Below are positions 18,416 through 28,181 of a stretch of DNA of 64,000 nt, one piece after another. This DNA comes from Cyclobacteriaceae bacterium (lineage in GTDB: Bacteria > Bacteroidota > Bacteroidia > Cytophagales > Cyclobacteriaceae): contig CP129487.1 in assembly GCA_030584025.1 (NCBI GenBank), positions 2,108,001 to 2,172,000 on the forward strand. Direction: 5' to 3'. Position 1 is the stretch's first letter. Each line of letters opens with the position of its first letter. Position numbers and translations under genes: made by a program. Under the pieces are notes generated by a model. It was not told the DNA's origin. It saw nothing but the letters and a program-made list of their open reading frames with translations, and ran no database searches.

Positions 18416-20998
18416 TCAGGGTTTTACCCAAACACTTTCTATAGCAATTCCATGCCTGTTCTTTAACTGATTTTCCGGTATACCCGGCCCAATTGAAATC
18501 TGAAGACTCTCTGCTTTCTCCATTGAAAAGGCAGTTGAGGAAGTCGGCTCAAAGAAGTACGGCAAAAATGTCGGGTAAGGTCGCGGCATCGTTACCGTTT
18601 TTACCTTCTTAAGTGATGTTAAAGGTACCTCATAATCACGCGAGCCGGGCATTAGCTCAATTACTGTTCCATATGAAGTTCCATCTTTCATCACTAATGC
18701 TACCTGAATCGGACACGGCTTTTCGTTTAACGACCTGCCACGAAATACAAGTTGCCTGGCTGAAGTTAACGAGGTTTTTTGGGCTGAAACTTTTCTTTCG
18801 AAGCAATACTTCATGGTGTAATCGTAAATGCGCTCTTTATACTTGTCTTCAGGGTCTTCCCTAAACAATTGCTCAATATTTACTACCACCACTGCCTGCC
18901 CCTCATGACCGGTTGGTATAACTGCCGAACCCCTCACCCATTGCCGCAATAACTGATCGGAATCTGTCGCTGCATTGAAAAGGTAAACGGGGCTTTTTTC
19001 TGGCAAAACGGCTACACGATACCCCTCATCTCCATGAAAATCCCAATCAAACGGATGCGTTTGGTTACCGGATGGGAAAGTGAAATGCTGCCCATTCTCT
19101 TTTACAGTTATAAAATACCGGAGAAATCCTGGCTGAACCTTTTCTGCAGGAATTGTAGCCGTATAAGAATAACCGTTAGCACGCGTCATCTTGATTACCT
19201 CAGGTCGAAATCCTGCCCACACATGCAAGTCAACGGCTTCTGGTTCAGCGGGAGTTACAATTTTTGCTGTAACGGTATGGGCTTCTCCGGCTGATATTTC
19301 ATGTATCGGTTCGTGGACAACGTGCACATCTTTCACGGTAGCGGATGGAGCAACAAATTCACCAAGAAAAATATTTTTCCATCGATCGGTTGATTTTTTT
19401 TCAGTAACAATACCTTTTCGGACCAATAAATAGGTTCCAGGTTTTACTTTGATATTACCCGCTGCGGCTTTTCCTGTTAGTGAATTTCCCTCGTTCAATC
19501 CACGCACCTCAAACTCCTTGCCCAGATCAGGCAAATTCAAATTCATTGGCCACTCCCGCCATTTAATTACAGCGATCGTCTGCTTCAAACTTGTTCGAAT
19601 AAAGGGATCTTTAATCCATACCGCATCTGGCATTATTTCCAATCGCCATACGCCATCTTCAAGTTTATCTAAAAAGTAAGCTCCTGTTCCTTCATATTTT
19701 ATAAGAGCAGAGTTACCGCTGCCCACAACCTGCTCTAGTTTCTCCGCAGCTGGCACTTTAGTATCCGTTGAGTTGGTGTAGATGAACTGTTTATCCGTTA
19801 CCATTTCAGCTAGATCCTCTTCATAGCTTACCCGAAAGGCATCAAACGAAGTGTTATCAGGGTACCGACCAAAGCTTTTGTACATAGGAATTCTATGAAA
19901 AACCTCCGATGCCAACATAAGACTGATGGCCTTCTGCGGTGTGTAAGCCAGGTTCATATAATGCGTACCATACTCCGTGTTGGCATACGCCATGTAGGTT
20001 GGATCATACGCAAAATGCGTAGCCACTTGCATACCGGCCTCACGAAATGACCTTGCCATGGCCGGGTAGATATATGAACGACCTACATCGGCAGCATCAA
20101 ATTCATACACAAGCTTAACGGAACTTTTAAACTTAGGATGATTGGTAAATGGAATGCTATAACGATCAACATTCGGCAATAAATTTCCACCCAACTCGTG
20201 CCTCGCCCCCAGCCCGGTAGGGTACCATTGAAATGTGCCACCTTGAATACCAGATTTAAAATAAGCATCAACCAAATGGATGCTGTGGGAGATATTATAC
20301 AAGATTGGCTTTTTACATCCGGTACTTCGCATGGATTTCACCATTCGGGAAATAAAGGCGGTAACGTTTGCTTCTGTTTCGCGATGATGTGGTTCGTTGG
20401 AAATTTCAAAAGCAATAATATCGGGATCATGCTTGTAGGCCATACCCGTATATGGGTTAACATGATTGATAAACTGGGCCAGGTAATTTTCCTGTGCTTT
20501 AATTGCCTCGGGATTGGTCAGGCACGCATCCTTACCATACTTTCTTGAAAACCCGGGGGTTGGTTCATCCGGTTCGGGCCAACCGTTACCCCAAAAGGCT
20601 ATCGGGGTAATCACAAACTTCATTCCCCGTTCTTTCATTTTTTTCACCATGTAGTCGAACAACCGCAGATTTTCATTCTCCAATAAATTTCCAAGCGTAT
20701 CACTGATTTCAGTATCCCACACATGCACACGGTATAAATCAAAACCCAGACGGGCAAAATGATACACATCCTGATCGATAGCCTTTTCAACATCAATACC
20801 CAACCTCTTTGCTGTGCGATAAGCATGTGCGAACGGAGTTGTATAGTTCACACCAAAACCCTTAACCTCCTCATTACTAGCTCCCCAACGCATTACACCA
20901 TTCTTGTCCACATAAACATCGGTGTTGCGTTGAGCTAACACAACCAGGCTGAACAACAGCAATAGAACCAACAAGCTAAGTTTTGGAAATGCTTTCAT
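18416..20998 (-). CDS. Secreted clan GH-A glycoside hydrolase (GH5-like), multidomain
   Basis: An 860-residue exported protein; the signal peptide ends near VVLAQ (about residue 23). The first ~370 residues resemble a clan GH-A (beta/alpha)8 glycosidase of the GH5/cellulase type. FEISNEPHH provides the NE pair with the probable acid/base Glu, and KLVYEFDAADVG provides a probable nucleophile Glu. Beta-rich accessory domains follow (about 400-860), including segments like carbohydrate-binding or Ig-like modules. The gene is divergent from a GH53 endo-galactanase gene across 67 bases. A beta-linked substrate (galactan, mannan or glucan) is possible. I cannot assign a subfamily, and the catalytic assignment rests on motif spacing. 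Confidence 0.75.
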   Translation of the reverse strand: MKAFPKLSLLVLLLLFSLVVLAQRNTDVYVDKNGVMRWGASNEEVKGFGVNYTTPFAHAYRTAKRLGIDVEKAIDQDVYHFARLGFDLYRVHVWDTEISDTLGNLLENENLRLFDYMVKKMKERGMKFVITPIAFWGNGWPEPDEPTPGFSRKYGKDACLTNPEAIKAQENYLAQFINHVNPYTGMAYKHDPDIIAFEISNEPHHRETEANVTAFISRMVKSMRSTGCKKPILYNISHSIHLVDAYFKSGIQGGTFQWYPTGLGARHELGGNLLPNVDRYSIPFTNHPKFKSSVKLVYEFDAADVGRSYIYPAMARSFREAGMQVATHFAYDPTYMAYANTEYGTHYMNLAYTPQKAISLMLASEVFHRIPMYKSFGRYPDNTSFDAFRVSYEEDLAEMVTDKQFIYTNSTDTKVPAAEKLEQVVGSGNSALIKYEGTGAYFLDKLEDGVWRLEIMPDAVWIKDPFIRTSLKQTIAVIKWREWPMNLNLPDLGKEFEVRGLNEGNSLTGKAAAGNIKVKPGTYLLVRKGIVTEKKSTDRWKNIFLGEFVAPSATVKDVHVVHEPIHEISAGEAHTVTAKIVTPAEPEAVDLHVWAGFRPEVIKMTRANGYSYTATIPAEKVQPGFLRYFITVKENGQHFTFPSGNQTHPFDWDFHGDEGYRVAVLPEKSPVYLFNAATDSDQLLRQWVRGSAVIPTGHEGQAVVVVNIEQLFREDPEDKYKERIYDYTMKYCFERKVSAQKTSLTSARQLVFRGRSLNEKPCPIQVALVMKDGTSYGTVIELMPGSRDYEVPLTSLKKVKTVTMPRPYPTFLPYFFEPTSSTAFSMEKAESLQISIGPGIPENQLKNRHGIAIESVWVKP

Positions 20999-21065
20999 GT
21001 ATAATCAGAATTAACTTTAAGATGTTAATTTTACTCAATCAACGGTAATAAGAGAAGAAATTAAA

Positions 21066-22145
21066 ATGAAATATGTTAAGTGGTTATTCCTGAGTTTATT
21101 TTCTGTTCTTCAGGGCTGCGATGAAAATTCGAATAAACCCAATGAACCTGAGTCGACCGCTATTGAAGTTCGTGCTGCTGACATCTCATTTTTGCCCGCA
21201 ATCAGAAATGCCGGAACGCAGTTTAAGAATGCATCGGGTGAAGTCAAGGACGTGCTCACCATTTTAAAAGAAGCCGGTTGCAACACCATACGGCTTAGGT
21301 TGTGGCATTCGCCAGAAACAACTCATTCAGGATTGGATGAGGTTGAAGCGTTTACTGAAGAACTAAGGAATTTTGGTTTTGATATTTGGTTAACCGTACA
21401 TTACTCCGATACCTGGGCAGACCCTGGTACACAAACCAAACCCGAAGCCTGGAAGGATTTATCTTTGACTGATCTTAAAGACAGTGTTTACAATTACACA
21501 AAAAAAATTGTTACGCTTCTGAATCCTGAGTACATCCAAATCGGAAATGAAATCAATGGCGGATTACTATGGCCAGATGGACAAATTGATAACCGGGATA
21601 ATTTTATTCAATTACTGAAAGAAGGCTCAAAAGCGGTTCGAGATGCTTCTGCATCTACCAAAATCATGATGCACTATGCCGGCATTACAGGTGCCGACTG
21701 GTTTTATAATGAACTAAAAACCCATGCGGTAGACTACGACATTATTGCGCTCTCGTACTATCCCCGTTGGCATGAGAAATCCTTAGATGTTGTTAGGAAT
21801 TCACTAACAGGATTGGCTAACAATTTTGATAAAGACATTATTCTGGCCGAAACTGGCTATCCGTTTACGCTACAATGGAACGATTGGACAAATAACCTGG
21901 TAGGATTAACTGAACATCTCATAAATGGCTATCCAGCAACAGAGAAAGGTCAACACGACTTTATGATGCAACTGCGTAAAATCATGCACGACACCCCCCG
22001 TGGACTCGGGCTTGCTTATTGGGCACCGGAGTGGGTAGCCTATAAAGGTGAAGAAGCTACCGATGGCTCACCCTGGGAAAACATGGCCTTATTCGATTTT
22101 AACTTTCAGGCGCTTGATGCAATGGAGGTATTTAAAGAGGAATAA
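21066..22145 (+). CDS. GH53 arabinogalactan endo-beta-1,4-galactanase lipoprotein
   Basis: A 359-residue GH53 enzyme, which cleaves internal beta-1,4-galactosyl links in type I (arabino)galactan. A lipoprotein signal ends LQGC (Cys18), so it is membrane-anchored and probably surface-exposed. The family start RAADISFLPAIRNAG and RLRLWHSPETTHSGLDEV are clear. The acid/base is Glu162 in QIGNEING and the nucleophile is Glu262 in LAETGYPFT. It lies between a GH-A clan gene and a starch-type GH13 operon, so it is an odd beta-galactan enzyme in an otherwise alpha-glucan region. No operator copy was found in its short upstream region. Confidence 0.92.
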   Translation: MKYVKWLFLSLFSVLQGCDENSNKPNEPESTAIEVRAADISFLPAIRNAGTQFKNASGEVKDVLTILKEAGCNTIRLRLWHSPETTHSGLDEVEAFTEELRNFGFDIWLTVHYSDTWADPGTQTKPEAWKDLSLTDLKDSVYNYTKKIVTLLNPEYIQIGNEINGGLLWPDGQIDNRDNFIQLLKEGSKAVRDASASTKIMMHYAGITGADWFYNELKTHAVDYDIIALSYYPRWHEKSLDVVRNSLTGLANNFDKDIILAETGYPFTLQWNDWTNNLVGLTEHLINGYPATEKGQHDFMMQLRKIMHDTPRGLGLAYWAPEWVAYKGEEATDGSPWENMALFDFNFQALDAMEVFKEE

Positions 22146-22219
22146 TGACCAACGCTGCCACCCTTCGACCCACTCTCCAAAGGAGTCCTGTGGACAGGAT
22201 GACAGGCATGATCAAATAA

Positions 22220-25057
22220 TTACTGCTTAATAAGCTTCAATCGCTGTGTGAGACCATAGTGCTCAACTACCACAATGTAAAACCCATCCTTCACATCACG
22301 CAAATCCCAGGTAGTTGAATCTATACGTTCAGGGAAAAGCGTCACACCATTCGCTGTAACCAATTTTAAACTTCGAACTGGTTTATCTGAATTTACCATC
22401 AACACATCACTTGCCGGATTAGGATAAACTGAAACCTGCACTTCCGCCAACGGATTCTCAGTCGATGTAATTAAAGGATTGGTGATCTCCACATCAGTAA
22501 AAATTTTATACTCACCTGGTTTTAGTGAGATATTGAATGGCGTAGCGGTCACGTTAACCGGCTCGCCAAATGCATAATAATCGTACCAGGTACCGGTGTG
22601 CGGAAAAGCAACACTTGCCGTACGAATGGTGAGGTCAAAATTCACCACCACCTGAACGTTCATATCTTCCGGAACTGTTGGTGTTGTTGTATACGGACTA
22701 TTCTTTAGCGTTAACTGTTTAACAGGATTTGTTCCGGCCACCAATGTAGCATCACCTTCAGTAAAAATATCATAGGTGTTTCTCAAACGGATCAAATCGG
22801 CAGTATGCTGGTACAACCTATAGCGTGAGTAATCACTTCGGTATTCCCATTTCACTGGCTTGGGTGAAACCCTACCCCCCTCATCAATGGACACATCGTA
22901 TCCCAACTCACCAAACTGCCAAAGCATTTTAGGGCCCGGTATGGTATAAAACAACGTTGAGGCAGCTTTTACGCGATCTAACGCTGTTGGCAAATTTTTA
23001 ACAGAGTAACTACCTGAACTGTTACCAAACTGCAAATTCTTATACATCAGGCGTTCTTCATCATGACTTTCCATGTAACCCACAACATGCGGTACAGACC
23101 ACCCACGTGTACCATGATACACCCAGCTAATATCCGATTGAGGGAAATAGCCCATCGTATTCTCATTATAGGCATGAGTAAGATTGCCCCAGAACAGCAT
23201 CCCTTTACCTTCGCCCGCGCGGTATTCAGCCAATTCACGTTCTTCGTTGTTGGCGGCAAAATGCTCAAGAATCACATAAGCCTCGGGAAAGCTTTCCCAA
23301 ATTCTATCAGCCATTCGTTTAAGAAGGGCCACCCGGCTTGCATCGTATCCAGACCAGGCCGATACCTCAGCTGGGGTATTGCAATCAGGTGTCGTGCAGT
23401 AATTCACATTACTCATGCCCTTCGATAAATCAAATCGATATCCGTCAATTTTAAACTCATTCAACCAATAATAATTTACCGTATCCAGGTAAGTCTTGGT
23501 GTAACTGCTTTCGTGGTTCATATCAAAGAAAACATTAAATGGATGTCGAGCTGTAACATTAAACCATTTATTATCCGCAGTAGGTCGGAATGTTGAGAAA
23601 TTGAAATCCATCATCGCGTAGGAATTCGGAATATCCTGGTGGTTCATGGCAATATCCAGGATAACAGCCATGTTGTTTTGATGGCAGACATCGATAAATT
23701 CTTTTAATTTATTCTTGGTGCCATAATATTTGTCTACCGCGAACATAAACGTTGGGTTATACCCCCAACTGTCGTTGCCGTTAAACTCCATGATGGGCAT
23801 CAACTCAATGGCATTTACGCCCAAACGCTTAAGGTATGATAATGTGTCAATAAGATTCTGATAGTTCCGATTCTCCGATCCAAAGAAATCGCGTATCAGC
23901 AATTCGTATACAACTAATTTTTCTTTTGGTGGCCGCACATAATCGGTGGCTTGCCATTCGTACGGAGTTTGGTTAGTTTGAAAAACAGACAACCGGTTGA
24001 AATACCATTGATCCAGTAAGGCCTTTTGTGGATAAGGCTTAAGATTCGGGTATGTTGTTTCCGGAATATACTGGTCATCCGGATCAAGAATTTTATCGGC
24101 ATACGGATCGGCCACCCAGACGCTTTCATCTACCAGATACTGAAAGGCGTACTCCTCACCAGCTGTTAATCCTGATAATTCCAACCAGAAGTATTCACCA
24201 TCGCGTTTCATTTGATTTTCAGGTAGCACATCCCAATCGCTGAAATCGCCACGTGCATAAACAGAATTTTTTCCTGGTGCCCACAGGCAAAGCGTTACTT
24301 TGGTAGCATCATCGTGGTAGTTAATACCGGGGATGATCCCTGTGGGACGAGGTGACTCTACAGAAGGAGAACTAACCATATACTTAAATGTTATGGTCGT
24401 ATCATTTTCTGCATTTTCAACTACTAAACTAGCAGCATATAATCCTGAGGACTGAGGAATGGAGTAAGAAAATGAATAATCCGTTATGGACATTTGTTCA
24501 TCAACAGGCACACCATCCACATATAAAATGAAGGTTGCAACCTCGGAGGATTCAGCCTCAACTAATAGATCCTCTCCCGGATCTATAAACACCGGGTTAA
24601 CAGAAGGAGAAAGCAATTCGACAAGGAAGCAAGTTGTCAATGGAGTCATCGTTGCAACATAATCCGTTGATTGGCCACCACTCCAATCGTTGGCTTTTAT
24701 CAATATACCTAACTGAGTCTCCAGGCAAATTGGCTGAACGAAAAAATCCTGCGGCTTAAATGTAAGGCGAAAAAGCGTTTTTCCGGACTCAATAACCTTG
24801 GTGAACTTAGCTGGATCAGCTGTAGCGTTTGCAGGATTAACATTATACCTGGCATCAATATTTTTACCGGGTATCCAAACCCATGCCCAGGCGTTGCTTA
24901 ATGATGCAAGGGTGGTTCCAGTAACATCATAGGTTACGGTGATTTCATCGTCTGGTTGAAATGAAGCAGGTGAGATAGTTGGATTGATACTGACTTTATC
25001 CTGTGCGCTTAAGAAAGCAGGAATAAGTAATGTAAGTAATAAGCAGAACCTTCGCAT
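22220..25057 (-). CDS. Secreted GH13 alpha-amylase with CBM48-like module and T9SS sorting domain
   Basis: The ATG at 25057 begins the signal peptide MRRFCLLLTLLIPAFLSAQ; the frame is open 7 codons further up, but the closer start fits the signal better (945 residues). Two N-terminal beta domains are followed by a CBM48-like module (VTLCLWAPGKNSVYARGDFSDW) and a GH13 catalytic domain. The four GH13 regions are present: ILDIAMNH, GYRFDLSKG (nucleophile Asp near residue 541), VILEHF (acid/base Glu near 596) and MESHDEERL (Asp near 665). The end is a type A T9SS sorting domain (VYPNPASDVLMVNS ... RLKLIKQ), so it is exported by T9SS. It cleaves alpha-1,4-glucan at the surface as the last gene of the SusC-SusD-SusE operon. 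A neopullulanase-like activity is possible. Confidence 0.92.
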   Translation of the reverse strand: MRRFCLLLTLLIPAFLSAQDKVSINPTISPASFQPDDEITVTYDVTGTTLASLSNAWAWVWIPGKNIDARYNVNPANATADPAKFTKVIESGKTLFRLTFKPQDFFVQPICLETQLGILIKANDWSGGQSTDYVATMTPLTTCFLVELLSPSVNPVFIDPGEDLLVEAESSEVATFILYVDGVPVDEQMSITDYSFSYSIPQSSGLYAASLVVENAENDTTITFKYMVSSPSVESPRPTGIIPGINYHDDATKVTLCLWAPGKNSVYARGDFSDWDVLPENQMKRDGEYFWLELSGLTAGEEYAFQYLVDESVWVADPYADKILDPDDQYIPETTYPNLKPYPQKALLDQWYFNRLSVFQTNQTPYEWQATDYVRPPKEKLVVYELLIRDFFGSENRNYQNLIDTLSYLKRLGVNAIELMPIMEFNGNDSWGYNPTFMFAVDKYYGTKNKLKEFIDVCHQNNMAVILDIAMNHQDIPNSYAMMDFNFSTFRPTADNKWFNVTARHPFNVFFDMNHESSYTKTYLDTVNYYWLNEFKIDGYRFDLSKGMSNVNYCTTPDCNTPAEVSAWSGYDASRVALLKRMADRIWESFPEAYVILEHFAANNEERELAEYRAGEGKGMLFWGNLTHAYNENTMGYFPQSDISWVYHGTRGWSVPHVVGYMESHDEERLMYKNLQFGNSSGSYSVKNLPTALDRVKAASTLFYTIPGPKMLWQFGELGYDVSIDEGGRVSPKPVKWEYRSDYSRYRLYQHTADLIRLRNTYDIFTEGDATLVAGTNPVKQLTLKNSPYTTTPTVPEDMNVQVVVNFDLTIRTASVAFPHTGTWYDYYAFGEPVNVTATPFNISLKPGEYKIFTDVEITNPLITSTENPLAEVQVSVYPNPASDVLMVNSDKPVRSLKLVTANGVTLFPERIDSTTWDLRDVKDGFYIVVVEHYGLTQRLKLIKQ

Positions 25058-25071
25058 AAGTGATAAAAGTA

Positions 25072-25097
25072 AGACCAAGACTTTACAGTCTTGGTCT
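25072..25097 (-). terminator. Intra-operon hairpin between susE-like and amylase genes
   Basis: A perfect 11-base-pair inverted repeat (25072-25082 with 25087-25097) has a 4-base loop and sits between the SusE-like stop and the amylase ATG at 25057. On the minus strand the stem is followed by TACTTTTATC, a weak U-tract. It could attenuate amylase expression or protect the susCDE transcript end. It parallels the hairpin at 9489-9517 in the other sus operon. Confidence 0.5.
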
Positions 25098-25120
25098 ATG
25101 TTAAAATATCCGATAAAATA

Positions 25121-26551
25121 CTATTTCAAAAATTTATACTCTCCTGTTAAAGTATTGAATGTAACAAAATATGAGCCTTCAAGAACTGGAATGTCAGCTC
25201 CATTTTGAACACCAATAGCTGAAGGAAATCCTGACGCACCCCAGTTTACCCCCCAATCATTGTTAGCTCTGAATTTGCCAGACCCTTCAAATAAATTATA
25301 GATCTTTGACCACTTATAAGGATTTGAAGGGTTTTGTATTAAATCAACATCTGAATTCCAACCATCATCATTGCCCGTTAGGGTAAAACCAATTAATCCC
25401 ACAGAAGCGTAAGGATTCGCATTTGCTGTTGGTCCAAAGAAATACTCTCCTGTGGCATCATTAAACCAAATGAAATATGTGCCACCCACAGAAACCGGAA
25501 TGTTTGGACCATTACCAACACCGTAACCTGAAGGATAAGTATCCGAACCCCAATTGTTTGCCCAATCATTTTCTGCACGGAACTTTGCTGCCCCTTCGAA
25601 AAGCGTTATGGTGCCAGTCCAAATATGCGGATCATTTGGATCTTGCGCAAGATCAATGTCGGTTGACCATCCTGTATCATCACTTCCTGTTGTTGCGGAT
25701 CCAATTACTCCGATTGTAGTGAAAACGGTAGACCCTGCAGCAGTAAAACTGTATTCGCCAGTCTGATCGTTAAAAATTATCTTGTAGTATCCGGAGGTAG
25801 AAATCGGAATGTCAGGCCCACCTTGAGTGCCGGTCCCAGTTGGAAAAGCACTCGCTCCCCAATTCACATCCCATGAGTCCTGTGCTCTAAACTTCACATT
25901 TAATCCACCATATAGATAAACTGTGGTTGTCCATGTGCTTTTATCAACCCCTGTTGCATCCATCAAGTGCATATCAATGTCATTATTCCAGCCGGTATCG
26001 TTGCTTCCAGTTGTTGCACCACCAATTAAACCAACTGTACAATAATTTCCGCAGTCACTGGTTTGGTAGGTCTTTGCTGTACGTTCAACTACACCAGAAA
26101 CAAGGGGTGTACTCTCAACACCATTGATGGTCGACTTTACTCGAATAAAAACTGTAGCTTCTTGAAATCCCGGCAATCCTAATGCGAGCATTTTATCATT
26201 CATCAATTTTACTGATACGGGAACTTCACGTACAGCTAAACCTCTGTCGCCTTCCACCACAATCAATGAAACAGGAGAAGTAAAGGCATCGTCAGTGGAA
26301 ACCTCCAACTCATACTTCACTGAAACCTTTACACCGTAATCAGCAATTTCCCACTTGAAGGTTTCATATACAGAACTTTCATTTTCGGGCAATAGTTCTA
26401 CGGATGTAGAAGTTGCAGGACTTACAAATACCGGAGCAACAAATGATGTGGGATCTGGCAATATAGGCTTTTCAGTATCCTCCACACAGGCAGAAAGAAT
26501 CAGCATCAGTGCTGTTATCCCTTTCCAATTTATATTCAAAATATTTTTCAT
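25121..26551 (-). CDS. susE: SusE/SusF-type starch-binding outer-membrane lipoprotein
   Basis: A 476-residue lipoprotein with a signal ending LSAC (Cys22). The N-terminal region (about 30-150) matches the SusE domain: VFVSPATSTSVELLPENESS and FKWEIADYGVKVSVKYELEV. It is followed by three tandem ~100-residue modules starting near residues 170, 274 and 384. Each carries VGLIG/IGVIG, TGWNNDID or DDGWNSDVD, KFRAxxxWxxNWG and a closing GEYxF strand, typical of SusE/SusF starch-binding modules. The conserved Trp residues fit binding to the alpha-glucan helix. The protein binds starch at the surface next to SusC/SusD and the amylase. It is 24 bases after SusD. The three modules resemble one another closely, suggesting recent internal duplication. 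Confidence 0.92.
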   Translation of the reverse strand: MKNILNINWKGITALMLILSACVEDTEKPILPDPTSFVAPVFVSPATSTSVELLPENESSVYETFKWEIADYGVKVSVKYELEVSTDDAFTSPVSLIVVEGDRGLAVREVPVSVKLMNDKMLALGLPGFQEATVFIRVKSTINGVESTPLVSGVVERTAKTYQTSDCGNYCTVGLIGGATTGSNDTGWNNDIDMHLMDATGVDKSTWTTTVYLYGGLNVKFRAQDSWDVNWGASAFPTGTGTQGGPDIPISTSGYYKIIFNDQTGEYSFTAAGSTVFTTIGVIGSATTGSDDTGWSTDIDLAQDPNDPHIWTGTITLFEGAAKFRAENDWANNWGSDTYPSGYGVGNGPNIPVSVGGTYFIWFNDATGEYFFGPTANANPYASVGLIGFTLTGNDDGWNSDVDLIQNPSNPYKWSKIYNLFEGSGKFRANNDWGVNWGASGFPSAIGVQNGADIPVLEGSYFVTFNTLTGEYKFLK

Positions 26552-26575
26552 AATTTTTCTAATACTTGTTCACAA

Positions 26576-28162
26576 TTAATAGCCTGTATTTTGTTCAAGA
26601 GTTGGATTTGCTACCAAATCAGCAGAAGGAATAGGAAATAAATCTCTAAAGGCGTCAGTGGCAGTTCCTTCTTTTACATTTCCCTTCCAAGGCCACAGGT
26701 AATCGCCACCGGTAAACAATCCGTAACGGATCAAATCTGTTCTCCTATGACCCTCCCAGTACAATTCGCGAGCACGTTCGTCTAATATAAACTCAAGCGT
26801 TAATTCGCTGCCATCTATATTTCCAGAGGTGTCACCATAAGCACGCTCGCGTATTTCATTTATATAATCCAGGGCTTGCGCAAGTGAACCACCACTTCCA
26901 CCTCGCAAAACTGCTTCTGCATACATCAGGTAAGCATCTGCCAAACGGAACATCGGGTAATCCGTATCCACAAAATCCGGGTGCGGATTTGCAGGAAGAG
27001 TACCATCAAGTTTTCTATTTCTGAATTTTGTTGTGGAATAACCATCTGTAAAAACTCCTATATCGTTAATTTCCTTAGAGTGTCCACTGGTAAAGAACAA
27101 GGCCCGGTGGTCGGTATCTCCACTAATATCATCAAACAAATCAACTATGGCAGAAGTGGTGCGGATACCACTCCAGGGATTTTGTACACCAAAGCGTCCC
27201 AATGGATCCATATCTGCACTAATAGGACCGTGAATTAAATAAACCATTCCACCAAACGTTTGGGTGCGTTGGCCATCATAGGTAAAAGGAAAGATAATTT
27301 CAGGGCTTGTATGATTATCGGCCACGAAATTATGCCGGTATGCCAAGTCCGGATCAGCATTGGAGGAAAGGGAATATGCACCGGAAGCAAAAATCTTATT
27401 CAAAGCTGTTATTGCTTCTGTATATTTTGTCTGGTTAACGTAAACTTCGGCATTCAAGTACAACTTCGCCTGAAGCATCCATAATGCTGCCTTATCAGCT
27501 CTGGCATATTCAAATTTAGGATTCCCCATCTCCTCTTCAATAGCGATCAACTCCGATTCGATGTAATCAAACAAATCAGCTCGCTCAATTTGAGCAGGAA
27601 AATACGAGCCCGGCTTATCGGCTTCCGTTACGAAAGGTGGGTTACCAAACATATCTAATGCATGGAAGTATGCCAATGCTCTCAAAAACCTTGCTTCTGC
27701 ATTAAAAGTTTGAACATCAGCATCCTCGTTTCCAGAGGAAGCACGAATAAATTCATTACATATCGCTACGGTATACATTATACGTGAATACATAGCGGAA
27801 ATAAACACATCATTAGGTGTCCATGTATGCCAATGAAAATCCTTAATCGTTTGGTCATTCCATGAGATAACGGCTTCATCCGTTGTTAACTCCTGGCAGT
27901 TCCAATATGCCCTAAGGTATGTTCCAAAACCCTCATCAATTCCTGCGATATCGCTATCGCCTGCGGGCCCTTGTTGGCCACTGACTGCAAAAGATGCATA
28001 GAGCTTGGCTAAACCACTTTTAAAATCATCTGTGGTCTTATAAACGTTTTCTGATGTCGTCACTCTTGGCCCGAGTGGCTTGGGGTCCAAGTCGCTTAAA
28101 CAAGCCGTCATCAGCAATGAGGTTGTGATAACATATGTTAATAAAAATTTATTTGCTTTCAT
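26576..28162 (-). CDS. susD: SusD/RagB family starch-type binding lipoprotein
   Basis: A 528-residue SusD-like lipoprotein with a signal ending MTAC (Cys21). Family signatures are EARFLRALAYFHALDMFGNPPFVTE, here spanning the TPR-like region, and the C-terminal RARELYWEGHRRTDLIRYG with the end TLEQNTGY. Insertions such as SSGNEDADVQTFNAE are normal for the family. It caps the SusC porin encoded 19 bases upstream. Because SusE with starch-binding modules and a GH13 amylase follow, malto-oligosaccharides are the likely ligand. It is diverged from the SusD at 9550-11070. Confidence 0.93.
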   Translation of the reverse strand: MKANKFLLTYVITTSLLMTACLSDLDPKPLGPRVTTSENVYKTTDDFKSGLAKLYASFAVSGQQGPAGDSDIAGIDEGFGTYLRAYWNCQELTTDEAVISWNDQTIKDFHWHTWTPNDVFISAMYSRIMYTVAICNEFIRASSGNEDADVQTFNAEARFLRALAYFHALDMFGNPPFVTEADKPGSYFPAQIERADLFDYIESELIAIEEEMGNPKFEYARADKAALWMLQAKLYLNAEVYVNQTKYTEAITALNKIFASGAYSLSSNADPDLAYRHNFVADNHTSPEIIFPFTYDGQRTQTFGGMVYLIHGPISADMDPLGRFGVQNPWSGIRTTSAIVDLFDDISGDTDHRALFFTSGHSKEINDIGVFTDGYSTTKFRNRKLDGTLPANPHPDFVDTDYPMFRLADAYLMYAEAVLRGGSGGSLAQALDYINEIRERAYGDTSGNIDGSELTLEFILDERARELYWEGHRRTDLIRYGLFTGGDYLWPWKGNVKEGTATDAFRDLFPIPSADLVANPTLEQNTGY

Positions 28163-28181
28163 AATACAAATCGTTCAAGAA

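Noticed and set aside
22174..22198. Two small hairpins between the convergent GH53 and GH13 genes as a terminator
   Set aside because: Stems are only 4-5 base pairs and no T-run follows on either strand.
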